A DNA stretch of 64,000 nt from JAGQIB01 sp041393395 (lineage in GTDB: Bacteria; ARS69): contig JAWKKG010000008.1 of the NCBI GenBank assembly GCA_041393395.1, positions 266,055 to 330,054 of the forward strand, in the 5' to 3' direction. Positions 8,201-17,841 of this stretch are shown here, piece after piece. A model generated the notes under the pieces. That model worked only from the letters and a program-made list of their open reading frames with translations. It ran no database searches and was not told the origin of the DNA. Within the stretch, counting starts at the first letter, position 1; each line of letters opens with the position of its first letter. A program made the position numbers and the translations under genes.

Positions 8201-9634
8201 CTAGCTCGCCCCCGAACGGCCCGCGGGCAGATCGGAGCCCCGGAGGCGCCGGACCTCGGCCCCCGGATAGTAGTCGCCGAGAATCCGTCGGAAGTCCTGT
8301 CCGGCGCGAGCCCGCCCCATGGCTCCGTGCTGGCACATCCCCACCCCGTGACCGTTGCCGGCTCCATGCGCGACGATCCGCGGCGGCTCCGAGGGGTCCG
8401 ACTCGAGCTCGATCTGGACGCTGCGGAGGATCCCTCCGTCGGGCCGGCGCAGGATCCAACGGTTCCGGTCGCCCGGCACGACCCAGGTTCCCTCGGTCGT
8501 GCAGTACTCGATCTCGGCCGCCCGCCCCGAGGGCCCGCGCCGAAGCACCCGCACCGATTTCAGCGTCCCACGCACCGATCCCGGCGGGAGCGTGAGAACC
8601 GCCGGGACGTTCTCGCGCACCAGCTCGTTCAGCCGCTTCGCGGTCCAGGTCTCGGTCCAGCGGAAGTGCGGTGAAGAGCGACACCACTCCGCACCCGGTG
8701 GGCCGTCCGGGCCGCCCCGCAGCGCCTCGTGGGACTCGCGCCATGGCCACACCGCCTCGATGTCGCTGCGCACGCCGCCGCACGTCGACGAGTAATACGC
8801 TTCGAGGAGCCGACCGCGATCGTCGGCCAGCACGAGCCCGAGGGTCTCCCGGATCGCCTCGTCCGCGACCGCATCCTCGCCGCCGACGCCCTCGTACACC
8901 TGGTCGCGGACGTCGCCGAAGACGTCGAACGGAAGCGAGCCGTACTGATCGAGACGGCGCATGGTATACGTGCGCGCCGCGATCGCCTGCGCCGCCACGG
9001 CCTCGCGCTCGGCGGCCGGCCGCCGACCGATCTCGCGCGGCACCACGCCGCGCAGGTAGTCCTCCAGCGGCAGTTCATTCGCCACGAACAGCGATCCCGC
9101 CCTCGCCGAGACCGCGATCCGCCCGCGCAGCTCGCGCCCCGCCACGACGACGCGTCCGTCGGCGGCGGACTCGAAGCGGAGCGTGGGGGCGCGCTGCACG
9201 ACGTCGCCGCGGATCCCGCTGCGCGCACGCACCGTGTCGCCATCGCCGTCACATTCCACGCGGACGGTCTCCGTGGCCGGGAGCTCGGCCGCCAGCAGAC
9301 GACCTGCCGGGTCCTCGAACAGCAACACGCCGGCCGTGGATCCGACCTCGACGTCGCCGGGTGCGCAGTGGATCCCGACGCGGACGAGGACGTCGCCGCC
9401 GATCGCCCGCTCGTCGCGGGTCAGGGGCGACACCGGGGTCGGCGTCCCTCGCCGCGGTTCCTCCGTCGGCGGCCGTTCGGAGCCCGCCGCGGGATCGGAC
9501 GTGTACCGCGGTGTCCCGCCACCGCACGCGCTCAGTGCGAGCGCGAGCGCGACACCGCAGACGCCCGCCGCACCGCGTCGGCCCGTCCCGGATCGCGCCC
9601 GGAGAAGGCGCGGGCGATCGATCAAGGTCGCCAT
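8201..9634 (-). CDS. SpoIID/LytB-domain lipoprotein (putative peptidoglycan lytic transglycosylase)
   Basis: 477 residues. The ATG at 9634 overlaps the end of anmK by 13 bp; the longer frame upstream is shadow. The N-terminus carries a lipobox (LALALSAC, lipidated Cys near residue 41). The SpoIID domain is clear: LEDYLRGVVPREIG, AVAAQAIAARTY, AYYSSTCGG and the terminal GHGVGMCQHGAMG block. SpoIID proteins cleave stem-peptide-free glycan to anhydro-MurNAc products. Here the gene is last in an operon with the anhydro-MurNAc kinase, MurNAc-6P etherase and a symporter, so it probably releases the sugars those genes take up and break down. Confidence 0.85.
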   Translation of the reverse strand: MATLIDRPRLLRARSGTGRRGAAGVCGVALALALSACGGGTPRYTSDPAAGSERPPTEEPRRGTPTPVSPLTRDERAIGGDVLVRVGIHCAPGDVEVGSTAGVLLFEDPAGRLLAAELPATETVRVECDGDGDTVRARSGIRGDVVQRAPTLRFESAADGRVVVAGRELRGRIAVSARAGSLFVANELPLEDYLRGVVPREIGRRPAAEREAVAAQAIAARTYTMRRLDQYGSLPFDVFGDVRDQVYEGVGGEDAVADEAIRETLGLVLADDRGRLLEAYYSSTCGGVRSDIEAVWPWRESHEALRGGPDGPPGAEWCRSSPHFRWTETWTAKRLNELVRENVPAVLTLPPGSVRGTLKSVRVLRRGPSGRAAEIEYCTTEGTWVVPGDRNRWILRRPDGGILRSVQIELESDPSEPPRIVAHGAGNGHGVGMCQHGAMGRARAGQDFRRILGDYYPGAEVRRLRGSDLPAGRSGAS

Positions 9635-10797
9635 CCCGGCGGCAACGTGACGTTCCCGAGCGGGACCGCCTCCCGCGCACCGGTCGCGCCGGGGACGTTG
9701 CCGGCGCGACCGCAGATCGTCTCGCGACCGAGCAGCGCGAACGCGAGCGCCTCCTTCGCGTCCGGCGAAAAGCCCGCCGCCTGCAGCGAATCGAACGGCA
9801 GATCGAGGTCGGCCCGCATGCGGGCCATCAACGTCGCGTTGTGAACGCCGCCGCCGGAGACGAGTACCTCGTCCACCGCGACGTGCGGGAGTACGTACTC
9901 GCGGATCGACTCGGTGATCGAGAGCGCGGTGAACTCGGTCAACGTCGCCACCACGTCCTCGATGCGGTCGCCGCGACGCGCCCACTCCGCGAGCGTGAGC
10001 GCCACGAACGGCGCCCCGAACGTCTCGCGACCGGTGGACTTCGGGGGCTCTTCCAGGAAGTACGGATGCTCGAGGAAGCCCGACAGCAGATCCATGTCGA
10101 TCTCCCCCGCCGCCGCGAGGCGACCGTCCTCGTCGAGGCGACGTCGGCCGTCGGTCGCGCGCGCCACGAACTCGTCGATCAGCACGTTGCCGGGACCGGT
10201 GTCGAACGCGAACACGCCCTCGGAGCCGTGACCGGCGGGAAGCACCGTGAGGTTCGCGATGCCGCCGATGTTGAGCAGCACGCGATTCCGCTTTTGGTGG
10301 CGCAGGAGCAACGCATCGAACAGCGGCACGAGCGGCGCGCCGTGCCCGCCGACCGCCTGGTCCGCGCGCCGGAAGTCCGAGACCACGGGGGCTCGCACGG
10401 CGGCGGCGATCCGGCTCGGTTCGCCGAGCTGCCAGGTCTCCCGTCGGAACGGTTCGTGGTGGATCGTCTGACCGTGCGACGCGACGAGGTCCACCTGCTC
10501 GCGCGGAATCGACGACTCCGCGAGAACGCGCAGCGCGGCGCGCCCGAACGCCTCGCCGATCTCGTGATCGAGGCGGCAGAACTCGGCAGCGGAGTGCGTG
10601 TCGCCGGAAGAAACCTGCCGCAGTCGCCGCAGCACGTTCTCCGGGTACGGATCGGTGACGAAGCCGATCTCGCGCACGGTCGGCGCCTCGGCCGGGCCGC
10701 CGATCTCGCACACCGCCGCGTCCACGCCGTCCATCGACGTACCGGACATGAGGCCCACGATCGTGAGCGAGTTCTTCTCCGCGAGTCGCGCGATCAC
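9622..10797 (-). CDS. anmK: Anhydro-N-acetylmuramic acid kinase
   Basis: 391 residues. The GTG start at 10797 overlaps the symporter stop (GTGA). All family motifs are present: GLMSGTSMDGVD (about residue 16), DFRRADQAVGGHGAPLVP, NIGGIANLT, DTGPGN and SGGGVHN. AnmK opens the 1,6-anhydro ring and phosphorylates, giving MurNAc-6-phosphate, the substrate of MurQ encoded in the same operon. The length is normal for the family (about 370) with a short N-terminal extension. Confidence 0.95.
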   Translation of the reverse strand: MIARLAEKNSLTIVGLMSGTSMDGVDAAVCEIGGPAEAPTVREIGFVTDPYPENVLRRLRQVSSGDTHSAAEFCRLDHEIGEAFGRAALRVLAESSIPREQVDLVASHGQTIHHEPFRRETWQLGEPSRIAAAVRAPVVSDFRRADQAVGGHGAPLVPLFDALLLRHQKRNRVLLNIGGIANLTVLPAGHGSEGVFAFDTGPGNVLIDEFVARATDGRRRLDEDGRLAAAGEIDMDLLSGFLEHPYFLEEPPKSTGRETFGAPFVALTLAEWARRGDRIEDVVATLTEFTALSITESIREYVLPHVAVDEVLVSGGGVHNATLMARMRADLDLPFDSLQAAGFSPDAKEALAFALLGRETICGRAGNVPGATGAREAVPLGNVTLPPGWRP

Positions 10798-12587
10798 CCC
10801 GCTTCCTCCTCCCCGGTCAAACCGGTCGCCGCCTTCCAGGCGACCCCGATCGTGGCGAGGACCCCGAACGCGGTCAAGAGCAGGCCGCCGGGCTCCCGCA
10901 GAAGGAGGCGCCCGACCCCGAACAGGCACGCGTAGAGCCCGGCCACGGCGACGAGGACCGTGAGGACCCGCGCGCCGAGACCGCCGGGCCCCTTGTCCGC
11001 GGCGTAGGGCCCCCAGAAGCCGATCGGGCGGGTGCGGCGCACGAAGGCCCGGAGGACGTCCGGGTCGTCGGGAGCCGTGCGCAGCGCCACGGTGACCCAG
11101 ATGACACCCGAGACCGCCACGTTGATCAGGAACACGCTCCAGGTGGGGACCTCCACCGGGAGCCAGTGGTGCGCGTTCGAGAGCGTGAGGAACGTCGCCA
11201 CGACGAGCGAAGAGACCATCGCCGCGAGCTCGGACCACGCGTTGACCCGCCACCAGAACCAGCGCACGAGGAATACGGGTCCCGCCCCGGCCACGAGGCG
11301 GAGCAGGAACTCGAACAGGAAACTGATGGAGTCGTTCACCATCGCGATCGCTCCCCCGAGGACGAGGAAACCGATTCCGGAGATGCGGCCGACCCAGACC
11401 CCCTCGTGCTCCGTCATCGCGTCGCCGCGCCACGGCTTCCAGAGATCCACGACGAAGTAGGAGCTCGCGAGATTCATGTGCGTGTCGATCGTGGACATGA
11501 AGGCGGCGAGCATGGCCGCGAGCATGAGTCCGAGCCAGCCCGGACCGAGATACTCTCTCATCATCATCGGGTAGGCCGCCTGGTGGTTCTCGAGATCGGG
11601 GAACACGAGCAACGAGATGAGCGCCACGAGGAACCAGGGCCAGGGACGCAGCACGTAGTTCGCGAACGTGAACCACAGCATCGCGAGCACCGAATCCTTC
11701 TCGGTGCGACAGGCGCTCATCCGCTGGATCAGCACCCCGCCCCCGTCCGAGTACTTCCACGACCACCACTGCACGAGGATCGCGACCAGGAATCCCCAGA
11801 ACGCCGACGCGAACGCCGGGTTGCCGAGGTCGAACCCTCCGCTGAGGGAGAGCGGCGCCATCTCCACCGCGGGGCGACCGTTCGCCGCGGAGACCTCCGC
11901 GAGACGTGCCGCGAGCGCGCCGAGACCCCCGTGGGCCCGGACGGCGAACCACGCGAGTGCGAACGATCCGAACATGGCGGTCGCGAACTGGATCAGGTCA
12001 GTGAGCACCACGCCCCAGAGTCCGGACAGCGAGGCGTAGACGAGAGCCACGGAGAGCCCCACCCCGATGGCCATCGCCTTCGACGACACGGACCATCCGA
12101 GCAGGTCGAGTCGCTCCGGCAGCCCGAACACCTGCACGATGATCGTGGACATCGCGAGGATCACCCAGCCCATCACCACGGAGTTCGTGACGAACGCGTA
12201 GAAGATCCCCTTCGCCGTGCGGAGCGTCCGCGCGCCCGTCCCCGAGTAGCGGATCGCGAGGAACTCCACGTCCGTCGTGACCTTCGCGCGTCGCCAGAGC
12301 GCCGCGAGGAAGAACGTCGTGAGAAGGTGACTGATCGCGAAGTTGAACCAGATCCAGTTCGATCCGATCCCGCCCTTGCGCACGTAGCTCGTGACGACGA
12401 GCGGGGTGTCCGCGGCGAACGTCGTCGCGACCATCGACGTGCCCGCGATCCACCACGGCAGGGTGCGCCCCGACAGGAAGAACTCGTGCACGCTCTTCGA
12501 GGCACGGCCGGCGAAGCCGACGCCGATCGCGAGCATCACCACCACGTAGAAGGCGAGGATCGCCCAGTCGATCGGGGCGAGATTCAC
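10794..12587 (-). CDS. Sodium:solute symporter (SSS family), probable amino-sugar importer
   Basis: 597 residues with about 14 hydrophobic helices and SSS features: an N-terminal DWAILAFYVVVMLAIG, the FFLSGRTLPWW loop and the ADTPLVVTSY region of SglT-like carriers. Both ends are coupled: the start overlaps murQ (ATGA at 12584-12587) and the stop overlaps anmK. Family knowledge gives Na+-driven uptake of sugars or related solutes. The position between murQ and anmK suggests MurNAc, anhydro-MurNAc or a disaccharide as substrate, which is inference. Confidence 0.88.
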   Translation of the reverse strand: MNLAPIDWAILAFYVVVMLAIGVGFAGRASKSVHEFFLSGRTLPWWIAGTSMVATTFAADTPLVVTSYVRKGGIGSNWIWFNFAISHLLTTFFLAALWRRAKVTTDVEFLAIRYSGTGARTLRTAKGIFYAFVTNSVVMGWVILAMSTIIVQVFGLPERLDLLGWSVSSKAMAIGVGLSVALVYASLSGLWGVVLTDLIQFATAMFGSFALAWFAVRAHGGLGALAARLAEVSAANGRPAVEMAPLSLSGGFDLGNPAFASAFWGFLVAILVQWWSWKYSDGGGVLIQRMSACRTEKDSVLAMLWFTFANYVLRPWPWFLVALISLLVFPDLENHQAAYPMMMREYLGPGWLGLMLAAMLAAFMSTIDTHMNLASSYFVVDLWKPWRGDAMTEHEGVWVGRISGIGFLVLGGAIAMVNDSISFLFEFLLRLVAGAGPVFLVRWFWWRVNAWSELAAMVSSLVVATFLTLSNAHHWLPVEVPTWSVFLINVAVSGVIWVTVALRTAPDDPDVLRAFVRRTRPIGFWGPYAADKGPGGLGARVLTVLVAVAGLYACLFGVGRLLLREPGGLLLTAFGVLATIGVAWKAATGLTGEEEAG

Positions 12588-13498
12588 GAGATCGCCCGGC
12601 GCACGAAGCCCCCCGCCGCCGCGAGGCGACGCTCGGCCTCGGCCGCGTCCACCCCGCGCAGGGCCATCACGAGCGCGATCTTCACCCGGCCGCCCGCCGC
12701 CGCGAGGAGGCGCTCCGCCTCCTTGTATTCCGCGCCCGTGACCTGCATCACGATGCGGCGGCTACGCTGGACGAGCTTCGCGCTGCCCGGGCGGAGGTCG
12801 ACCATGAGATTGCCGTAGGTCTTGCCGCGCCGCACCATGGCCGCGGTGGAGATCATGTTGAGGCACATCTTCTGCGCCGAGCCCGCCTTGAGGCGGGTCG
12901 AGCCGGACAGCACTTCCGGGCCGGTGTCGGGCGCCACCACGACGTCGGGGTCGTCGGCGGCGTCGCCGACGGGACCGGGATTGCAGGTGACGAGCGCGGT
13001 GAACGCGCCGATCTCGCGGGCGCGGATCAGGGCCGCGCGCACCCAGGGCGTTCGCCGGCTCGCGGCGATGCCGACCACGGTGTCGGCCGAGCTCACGCGC
13101 GCGTCGTCGATGGCGACACGGCCGGCGTCCGCGTCATCCTCCGCTCCCTCCTGGGCCCGGAACATCGATTCCCGACCGCCCGCGATGATGCCGACGACCT
13201 CGGCGGGGTCCGTGCCGAACGTCGGCGGGCACTCCGCGGCGTCGAGGACGCCGAGGCGCCCCGACGTCCCTGCGCCGACGTAGACGAGACGTCCCCCCCG
13301 CGCGAAGCTCGCCGCGGCGGCGTCGGCCACGCGCGCGATCTCGGGCAGGCAGGCCTCGACCGCCGACGCCAGGCGGCGGTCCTCGCCGTTCATCAGCCGA
13401 ACGACCTCGAGGGTGGAGAGCGTGTCCAGTTCACGGGAGGCGTCGAGCACACCCTCGGTGGAGAGGGCGGCCAGCTCCCGGAAGAGATTCGAGTCCAT
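12584..13498 (-). CDS. murQ: N-acetylmuramic acid 6-phosphate etherase
   Basis: 304 residues, the usual length. The SIS domain carries the MurQ signature GAGTSGRLGVLDAAECPPTFG-type block (about residues 76-96), EGAEDD, and the LKAGSAQKMCLNMIST and GKTYGNLMVDL blocks. The enzyme removes the lactyl ether of MurNAc-6P, giving GlcNAc-6P and D-lactate. It is the first gene of the salvage operon. No convincing Shine-Dalgarno precedes the ATG; a promoter fits in the 34-bp gap so closely that the transcript may be leaderless. Confidence 0.95.
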   Translation of the reverse strand: MDSNLFRELAALSTEGVLDASRELDTLSTLEVVRLMNGEDRRLASAVEACLPEIARVADAAAASFARGGRLVYVGAGTSGRLGVLDAAECPPTFGTDPAEVVGIIAGGRESMFRAQEGAEDDADAGRVAIDDARVSSADTVVGIAASRRTPWVRAALIRAREIGAFTALVTCNPGPVGDAADDPDVVVAPDTGPEVLSGSTRLKAGSAQKMCLNMISTAAMVRRGKTYGNLMVDLRPGSAKLVQRSRRIVMQVTGAEYKEAERLLAAAGGRVKIALVMALRGVDAAEAERRLAAAGGFVRRAIS

Positions 13499-13504
13499 TC
13501 CGGC

Positions 13505-13532
13505 AGTGTAGCCGCCCCCGCCGATCCCGCAA
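13505..13532 (-). promoter_or_regulatory. Possible promoter giving leaderless murQ mRNA
   Basis: TTGCGG, a 16-nt spacer, then TACACT, with only 6 nt between the -10 and the ATG. It exactly fills the gap after the C25 peptidase stop. The -35 is weak. Confidence 0.4.
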
Positions 13533-16500
13533 CTACCTCATCCGGCTCACGGGGATCGCGTCCGAGAGGGAACCGTCGCCGTCCTCCAGCACGTAGCGCA
13601 GGAGATAGGTCCCGTTCGAGACGGGCAGGCCGTTGTCGTCCCGGCCGTCCCACGGGATGTCGACCTGGCGATTCGCCGAGAGCGAACCCACGTCGACCGT
13701 GCGGACCTTCCGACCCGAGATCGTGTAGATCTCGAGCCGACCCGAGACGGCCGGCGTCTTGAGGGTGAAGACCAGGTTCATGCGATCCGTGAACGGGGAG
13801 GGATACACGTACGGCCCTTCGATGAACTCGAAGGCGATCTGCCGCTGCACCCGCACGACGAACGTGGAGACGTTGCCGTTCGCGTCCTGGGCCTCGAACC
13901 GGAGGTCGTACTCGTCGGAGCGGAACGTCGCGAAGTAGTCGAGCCGCTGACGCTGGACCACGCCGTCGGTGGTCTCGTCGATCGTCGTGAGCGTGTACTC
14001 CGAGGAGGGGATCACTCCCTGAATCGAGTCCACGAGACGCATCGTCAATCCGCGACTGTCGGCCGCTTCGAAGCGGATCTCCGCCCCGTTCGGGTAGCTC
14101 GAGTCGTTGACGAAGAACGGCAGCCCCGGGTTCTGGACCGGTTCCCCGTCGATGGTGACGGTGATCTCCGGCTTGGCCACGTCGGGTCGAAGCGCGGGGT
14201 CGCCGAGCAGGATGTATCGCTGCGCGGCCTGCCGGTTGTTCGTCGTGTTCCCCGCGGAGCCCGGATTGTCCCCCTGGTACAGGAGGCGCGCGCGGGTCGT
14301 GGACTCGCCGAGCGTCCACGCGTAGCCCGGACCGCCACCGCTCGGCAGCCCCACACCGCCGCCGTCGAGCTCGTTCGGGTCCAGGGCGCGCTCCGGGTAG
14401 TAGAACGCGTTCATCACGTGGATGTTGAAGCCGAGGTTCGGCGTCAGGAACTCGTAACCCGAGCTCGCGAACGACGCCACCGCCCCCGCCGGTTCCTCCA
14501 CGGCGGACTGATGGACGTTCATCAGCTTCTCCGCCATGCAGTCCTCGCGCGTGAGCTCGTCGTAGCGATCGAACTCGGCGAGGTGACAGGCGAACCCGAG
14601 GAACACGAAAGGCTTGCCCTCGTTGCGCAACGCCTCGACGTCCCGTCGTCCGATGTTGTCGTCGCGGTAGAATTCCTCGTGCCCGAGGAAGAACTTGTTC
14701 GCATGCCCCTGGTAGTTCCACACGAGGCCGCCTTCGTTCAGGCGCTCCCGCAGGACCGGCAGCACGCGCACGAGCACGGTGTCCCGAGTGCAGGAGTACT
14801 CGAGCTCCCACTGCGGATTGCGACACTCGCACCAGATCCCGCACTGTCCGTCCGGCAACGAGTCGCACGCCGTGTCGCAGGGATGGGTCCAGTCCGAGAT
14901 CGCGAACACCACCGGATCGAGCTCTTCCTCCGGGTGATTCGCGAGCAGCGAGTCCGCCATGAAACGACTCACGTTCTCGAACTCCAGTTCGCTCGGCCCC
15001 TTCCATCCGTAGCCGTCGCCGAAGCCGCCGCCGAGGCTGCCGGAGAGCGCGTCGTCGGCGAGGAACAGGATGCGGCGGCGCCACTGCTGACTCGTCCCCG
15101 TCCCGGCCTCGTAGGCCTGCATCCGCTGCAGGTTCCAGGCGAGCTCCTCCAGGTCGTTGACGGCGAGCCGGCCGACGTAGATGTCGGACAGGTCATCCCA
15201 GCGTCCCTCGGAGTCCCGCGTGAGCTCCGCGTAGTACTGATCCGACTCCTCGGGAGCGCCCTCGTAGGCAGCCCAGAGGCTGTGGCTCGGCACCAGGTCC
15301 GGCATCGCCACCGAGCCGAGGTTCCGGTGATCCTCGTTCGCGTCGCCCACGAGGCACAGGAACTCGATCGGAGTCGCCCAGCGATGGAGCGCGTAGGCCG
15401 CGAACGCCTTGATCGCCTCCGGGTCGCGGCGGCCGTTGTGGAAGACGTCCCAGACTTCCGACTCCGCCACCGCGAGCGAGGGGAAGCGCTCCGCGCGCCA
15501 GTTCGCGAGGTCGCGCGCCCCTTCCAGGAGTGAGTCGTGCGCCAGCGCCACGTAAACCGCGCCGGTACCGCCGCCAAGCAGCGACGGAGTGGATCGCAGC
15601 GCGATGTCGGCAGAAGGGATCTCCGGAATCGATCCGTCCCGCAGGGCGACGTACTCGCCGTTCCCACCCGCGTTGTCGTGATCGAATCGCAGGTCGAAGC
15701 GGCCGCCGCCGGCCGCCACGATCTGGGCCGGCGCGACGCCGACGCGCGCCGGAGCCGCCGGATCCGTGACGTCGAAGAGGAGAAGGTCGCTTCCCCCGAA
15801 GTCCCGCACGCGGATCAGATTGTTCCCCGCGGTTCCCTGGTCGGTGCGGAGCCGGCACTCCTCGGACCGCGCGATCAGCGCGCGCGAGTACGTCACGCGG
15901 TACCAGTCGAACAGGAACCGCACCACGTTGTACGGCGAGGACGTCCCGTTGCCGGAGTACGTGCGGGCGGTGAGCAGGAAGTCGTTCGTGCCGTTCACCA
16001 ACCGGCCGGCCGGAATCGAATACGAAGCGAAGGTGCTCTCGGGCTCGGCCGCGCCACCCGTGTTCGTGTACCAGTTCGCGTTGTAGAACTGCCGGCTCCC
16101 CACGGAGGTCCCGTTCAGCGCGAAATCGAGGACGTTCGTAAAGAACTGGAAGTTCGGCTTCCCGGTTCCTACCGTGCGCGTCAGGAGCGTGCCGGTCGTT
16201 CCGGGCACGAGATCCACGATGTCGAACGTATCGGGGATCGTGTGCGGGGCCGGCAGGTCGTACGTCACGCGGTGATCGTTGAAGTAGTAGAAGTCGGTCT
16301 CGAAGCCCCCTCGATCGGGTCCGAAGTCCATGGGATAGATCGTGTAGCGGCGATCTTCCTCGCGGAAGACGTCCGAGGGCGTGGACACGAGCGAGTCGGC
16401 GGCGGTTCCGGACAGACTGCCCGCGGGACGATCGAGCACCATGCGCGCTCCTCCGGCCGCGAGGCGGATCCACACGCAATTCGTGGCGTCGAACAAGTCC

Positions 16501-17588
16501 TCGTTCTCGAAGCCGGACGTCATCCACTGATCACGCACCGATCGGGCCCAGAACACGATGCCGTCGCCGGGGCCGAAGGTGCCGTTTCCGTCGCGGTCGC
16601 GAATCTCGACCGGAACCGGCAACGTCAGGAACAGGTCCGTGGCGACGGTGCCGGGATCGTCGACCGCGGCGAGATCGAACGACCGCTGATAGACGTCGAG
16701 CTGGGTGACGGCGACACCACTCGGGAATCCCGCCGCCTGCAGGTTCTCGAACGGGATCTCGCGAATCCCCGTCTCCGCGAAGCGGACGCGCCACTGGTCG
16801 CCGGAACCGTAGGGAGCATCTCCCACGGAGGGGCCGTCGCCGAGTCCGCCCCGCCCCCACGTGCGCGCGTCGCCGGAGTTCGCGAGCACCGCCTTGTTCG
16901 TTCGTTCCCAGAGCTCCGAGCGCGGGGCCGGACGCAGGGACTCGAGTGCGCGCGATGCGCGATCCGGAACGAACCGAACCTCGAGGCGCGCGTTCTCGAG
17001 CACGCGGTACGTGCGCGTGAACACCTCCGCCATCGCCGCGTGGTATTCCACGGCGACCACCCGCTGATGGCGCAGACCGCGCACGGGCGAAAGACGGAAC
17101 GGCTGTTCCGGCCACTGCGTGTGTTCGAGGTACGCGCGCTCCTCGCGCGGCTCGCGCTCGACGACCTGGCTCGGCTCCAGCGGACCGCCACGAACCCCCA
17201 CCCGCTCGGGCACCGGCACGACGGCGCCCGGCTTCGGCTCGCTCCACCAGGCGGAGATGACGTTCAGGACAGGTCGAGTTCCGGGCGGCACGGCGAGCGA
17301 GAGGCTGCCCACGGGAAGTTCGGGGGTCCCGGTCTCGTCCGTCAGCCCGAGATCGCGGACCCGGAACCGGACGTAGCGGCGGCCCTCCGCCTCCACCGTC
17401 TCGGTGGCGAGCGCTCCGGGAGCGATCTCGACGACGGCGTGCTCGGCGTCCGACTCGAGCACGCGGGCGAGCGGCGACGCGAGCGCCACGGCGGGGCACG
17501 CCAGGAACAGCGGCGCCAGGCAACTGCGGAGCAACTCGACCACGGACCGGCGGACGCGCCCAGTGGGCCACGACGGAGAGGTTTTCAT
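13533..17588 (-). CDS. Gingipain/PorU-like C25 cysteine peptidase with FlgD-type C-terminal tail
   Basis: About 1351 residues. I chose the ATG at 17588 because the upstream GTG (17624) lies at the predicted transcription start. A signal peptide (basic stretch, then LLRSCLAPLFLACPAVALA) is followed by a C25 propeptide-like region. In the peptidase domain the catalytic His is in WNYQGHANKFF (about residue 958) and the catalytic Cys in FLGFACHLAEFD (about 1000), the spacing seen in C25 enzymes. The last 90 residues form a FlgD-like sorting tail (YPSPF, WDGRDDNG, GTYLLRY). PorU-type enzymes process type IX cargo; whether this one is a sortase or a plain secreted protease cannot be told here. Confidence 0.85.
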   Translation of the reverse strand: MKTSPSWPTGRVRRSVVELLRSCLAPLFLACPAVALASPLARVLESDAEHAVVEIAPGALATETVEAEGRRYVRFRVRDLGLTDETGTPELPVGSLSLAVPPGTRPVLNVISAWWSEPKPGAVVPVPERVGVRGGPLEPSQVVEREPREERAYLEHTQWPEQPFRLSPVRGLRHQRVVAVEYHAAMAEVFTRTYRVLENARLEVRFVPDRASRALESLRPAPRSELWERTNKAVLANSGDARTWGRGGLGDGPSVGDAPYGSGDQWRVRFAETGIREIPFENLQAAGFPSGVAVTQLDVYQRSFDLAAVDDPGTVATDLFLTLPVPVEIRDRDGNGTFGPGDGIVFWARSVRDQWMTSGFENEDLFDATNCVWIRLAAGGARMVLDRPAGSLSGTAADSLVSTPSDVFREEDRRYTIYPMDFGPDRGGFETDFYYFNDHRVTYDLPAPHTIPDTFDIVDLVPGTTGTLLTRTVGTGKPNFQFFTNVLDFALNGTSVGSRQFYNANWYTNTGGAAEPESTFASYSIPAGRLVNGTNDFLLTARTYSGNGTSSPYNVVRFLFDWYRVTYSRALIARSEECRLRTDQGTAGNNLIRVRDFGGSDLLLFDVTDPAAPARVGVAPAQIVAAGGGRFDLRFDHDNAGGNGEYVALRDGSIPEIPSADIALRSTPSLLGGGTGAVYVALAHDSLLEGARDLANWRAERFPSLAVAESEVWDVFHNGRRDPEAIKAFAAYALHRWATPIEFLCLVGDANEDHRNLGSVAMPDLVPSHSLWAAYEGAPEESDQYYAELTRDSEGRWDDLSDIYVGRLAVNDLEELAWNLQRMQAYEAGTGTSQQWRRRILFLADDALSGSLGGGFGDGYGWKGPSELEFENVSRFMADSLLANHPEEELDPVVFAISDWTHPCDTACDSLPDGQCGIWCECRNPQWELEYSCTRDTVLVRVLPVLRERLNEGGLVWNYQGHANKFFLGHEEFYRDDNIGRRDVEALRNEGKPFVFLGFACHLAEFDRYDELTREDCMAEKLMNVHQSAVEEPAGAVASFASSGYEFLTPNLGFNIHVMNAFYYPERALDPNELDGGGVGLPSGGGPGYAWTLGESTTRARLLYQGDNPGSAGNTTNNRQAAQRYILLGDPALRPDVAKPEITVTIDGEPVQNPGLPFFVNDSSYPNGAEIRFEAADSRGLTMRLVDSIQGVIPSSEYTLTTIDETTDGVVQRQRLDYFATFRSDEYDLRFEAQDANGNVSTFVVRVQRQIAFEFIEGPYVYPSPFTDRMNLVFTLKTPAVSGRLEIYTISGRKVRTVDVGSLSANRQVDIPWDGRDDNGLPVSNGTYLLRYVLEDGDGSLSDAIPVSRMR

Positions 17589-17630
17589 CGGGATTCCCAA
17601 GGGAGACGGCGGCGGGGCGACCACCTGTTG

Positions 17631-17659
17631 ACTTTAAGTATGTCGAACGGTCGCGTCAA
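17631..17659 (-). promoter_or_regulatory. Sigma-70-type promoter for the C25 peptidase
   Basis: TTGACG, a 17-nt spacer, then TAAAGT. The predicted start is near 17624, giving a leader of about 36 nt to the ATG at 17588. Confidence 0.72.
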
Positions 17660-17696
17660 CGACGCGTGTCCCGCGCGAAGGGGGTCACGGACGAAC

Positions 17697-17717
17697 GCCC
17701 CGGCCGGTGGCCGGGGC
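17697..17717 (-). terminator. Hairpin downstream of the 188-aa secreted protein gene
   Basis: A perfect 9-bp stem (GCCCCGGCC paired with GGCCGGGGC) with a 3-nt loop, 125 nt after the stop. There is no strong T-tract, so this is a tentative terminator. The rest of 17660-17841 shows nothing recognisable. Confidence 0.4.
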
Positions 17718-17841
17718 GACGTCTTACGGGGGGCCGGTTGCGGGGTTTCGATCACTCCGCTCCGGAGCGGGGCGATCCGGCAGGACTCGACGGACCGACG
17801 AGGGGCACGTGCCCGCACCTCGCCACGCGGTCCGACTCGGA

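Noticed and set aside
17588..17624. GTG at 17624 as start of the C25 peptidase
   Set aside because: It coincides with the predicted transcription start and lacks a Shine-Dalgarno; the ATG at 17588 begins a normal signal peptide.
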